DNA of 52,948 nucleotides from an uncultured Blautia sp. GTDB taxonomy: Bacteria; Bacillota; Clostridia; Lachnospirales; Lachnospiraceae. The stretch lies in NCBI GenBank assembly GCA_934394595.1, contig CAKRRX010000004.1:1-52948 (forward strand), given 5' to 3'. The notes beneath the pieces were generated by a model, which saw only the letters and a list, made by a program, of their open reading frames with translations, was not told the origin of the DNA and did no database searches. A program made the translations under genes and the position numbers. Positions 52,074 to 52,948 of this stretch are shown here, one piece after another. Each line of letters begins with the position of its first letter. Position 1 is the first letter of the stretch.

Positions 52074-52948
52074 ATGATATATAAAAGAAAACGTATTGTA
52101 GTTGCCCTTGGAGGCAATGCACTTGGAAATACACTTCCAGAACAAATGATTGCTGTAAAATCCACAGCAAAAGCGCTCTGTGATCTTATTGAAGAAGGCC
52201 ATCAGGTAGTGGTGGTTCACGGAAACGGTCCACAGGTGGGCATGATCAACAATGCCATGACTGCCCTTACACATGAAGACCAGGCACAGCCAAACACACC
52301 TCTCTCCGTCTGTGTGGCAATGAGCCAGGCCTACATAGGCTATGACCTTCAGAATGCCCTGCGCGAGGAGCTTCGCAAACGTGGCTTCATGCGCACACCG
52401 GTTGTCACCGTTGTCACTCAGGTTCGTGTAGATCCGGAAGACCCTGCGTTTGAAAATCCTAGCAAACCGATCGGTAAATTCCTGACCAAAGAAGAAGCTG
52501 ATTTCCAGGCAAAAGCCTATGGCCACGTGATGAAAGAAGACGCAGGCCGTGGCTATCGCCGTGTAGTAGCTTCTCCGAAGCCTGTGGAGATCGTAGAGCA
52601 GGATGCTATCAACAGCCTTGTAGATGCCAATAAGATCGTCATCTGCTGCGGCGGCGGTGGAATCCCGGTTACTCTGGAAGGTCATCACCTCAAAGGCGCA
52701 TCTGCCGTAATCGACAAAGATTTTGCCAGCTGTCTGCTTGCCAAGCAGTTGGATGCAGATATGCTGATCATTCTGACTGCTGTAGAAAAGGTTGCAGTGA
52801 ATTTCGGCAAGGAAAATGAAAAATGGCTGGATGACCTCACTGTCTCCCAGGCTAAGAAATATATTGAAGAAGGCCAGTTCGCAGCCGGCTCCATGCTGCC
52901 AAAGGTACAGGCCTGCGTAGACTTCGCAAGCTCCGGAACCGGAAGAAC
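52074..52948 (+). CDS. arcC: Carbamate kinase (3' end cut by the window edge)
   Basis: The first 291 residues of an amino-acid-kinase-fold enzyme that turns carbamoyl phosphate and ADP into ATP, CO2 and ammonia. Signatures VALGGNALG (residues 10-18), VHGNGPQVG, and ICCGGGGIPV are intact. GGAGG before ATG 52074. About 20 residues are missing off the edge. It follows ygeW, equivalent to yqeA in the Escherichia coli locus; no arginine deiminase gene is nearby, so the purine role fits better. Confidence 0.95.
   Translation, partial: MIYKRKRIVVALGGNALGNTLPEQMIAVKSTAKALCDLIEEGHQVVVVHGNGPQVGMINNAMTALTHEDQAQPNTPLSVCVAMSQAYIGYDLQNALREELRKRGFMRTPVVTVVTQVRVDPEDPAFENPSKPIGKFLTKEEADFQAKAYGHVMKEDAGRGYRRVVASPKPVEIVEQDAINSLVDANKIVICCGGGGIPVTLEGHHLKGASAVIDKDFASCLLAKQLDADMLIILTAVEKVAVNFGKENEKWLDDLTVSQAKKYIEEGQFAAGSMLPKVQACVDFASSGTGR

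Noticed and set aside
52074..52948. Carbamate kinase of an arginine deiminase pathway
   Set aside because: No arcA, arcB or arcD gene nearby; it follows ygeW, so a purine-pathway role is more likely.

Overview
The window looks like chromosomal DNA of a low-to-mid GC Gram-positive anaerobe of the Lachnospiraceae/Clostridia type. The signs are Firmicute-style promoters (TTGACA-17-TATAAT), strong AGGAGG ribosome binding sites, a T-box leader, type III pantothenate kinase, an ECF-type vitamin transporter, LuxS, an anaerobic (cbi-type) B12 pathway and many genes of Firmicute type. The genus cannot be fixed from the sequence. There is no rRNA, CRISPR array, insertion sequence, phage or plasmid signature; one tRNA-Leu(CAA) is present.

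Layout: 1-200 holds the promoter and leader of a T-box-controlled gene that runs off the left edge. 243-6341 (all minus) carries an ACT/PFL pair and a housekeeping run: zf-HC2 membrane protein, polA, coaE, walJ. PolA appears to have a degenerate 5'-nuclease domain. 6471-8330 is ftsH, followed by tRNA-Leu. 8805-13448 (minus) is a corA, rhomboid-like, pyk, lysA operon that diverges from aroC (plus). 14916-20632 mixes a lactonase, the siroheme/B12 entry enzyme (precorrin-2 dehydrogenase), an inositol-phosphatase-family enzyme, a radical SAM protein, a pyridoxal kinase, and a divergent MocR/PdxR-type regulator that seems to lack the PLP lysine.

20674-32844 (minus) is a nearly continuous anaerobic cobalamin operon in the order cbiD, cbiL, cbiF, cbiG, cbiH, cbiJ-E-T (one fused protein), cbiA, cbiB, cobD, cbiP, cbiC. 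A cobalamin riboswitch with its own consensus promoter and terminator precedes it. Together the genes take cobalt-precorrin-2 to adenosylcobinamide phosphate; no cobalt chelatase or nucleotide-loop genes (cobU/S/T) are in the window. A MATE transporter and an RluA-type pseudouridine synthase follow, then a CoA-precursor operon (coaBC, panT-like, coaX), mnmM, a cyclophilin lipoprotein, luxS and an SH3 lipoprotein.

41439 to the right edge is an accessory catabolic region that resembles the yge/yqe/hyuA purine (urate) degradation locus: a permuted XdhC-like molybdoenzyme maturation factor, an SLC1-type transporter, dihydropyrimidinase HyuA, a YheO-type PAS regulator, then diaminopropionate ammonia-lyase (YgeX), YgeY, the knotted carbamoyltransferase YgeW and a carbamate kinase cut by the edge. 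A plausible flow is ring opening by HyuA, processing by YgeY/YgeW, 2,3-diaminopropionate to pyruvate and ammonia by YgeX, and carbamoyl phosphate to ATP by the kinase. A DUF1015 gene and a 61-residue cysteine-rich protein lie inside this region without a known role.
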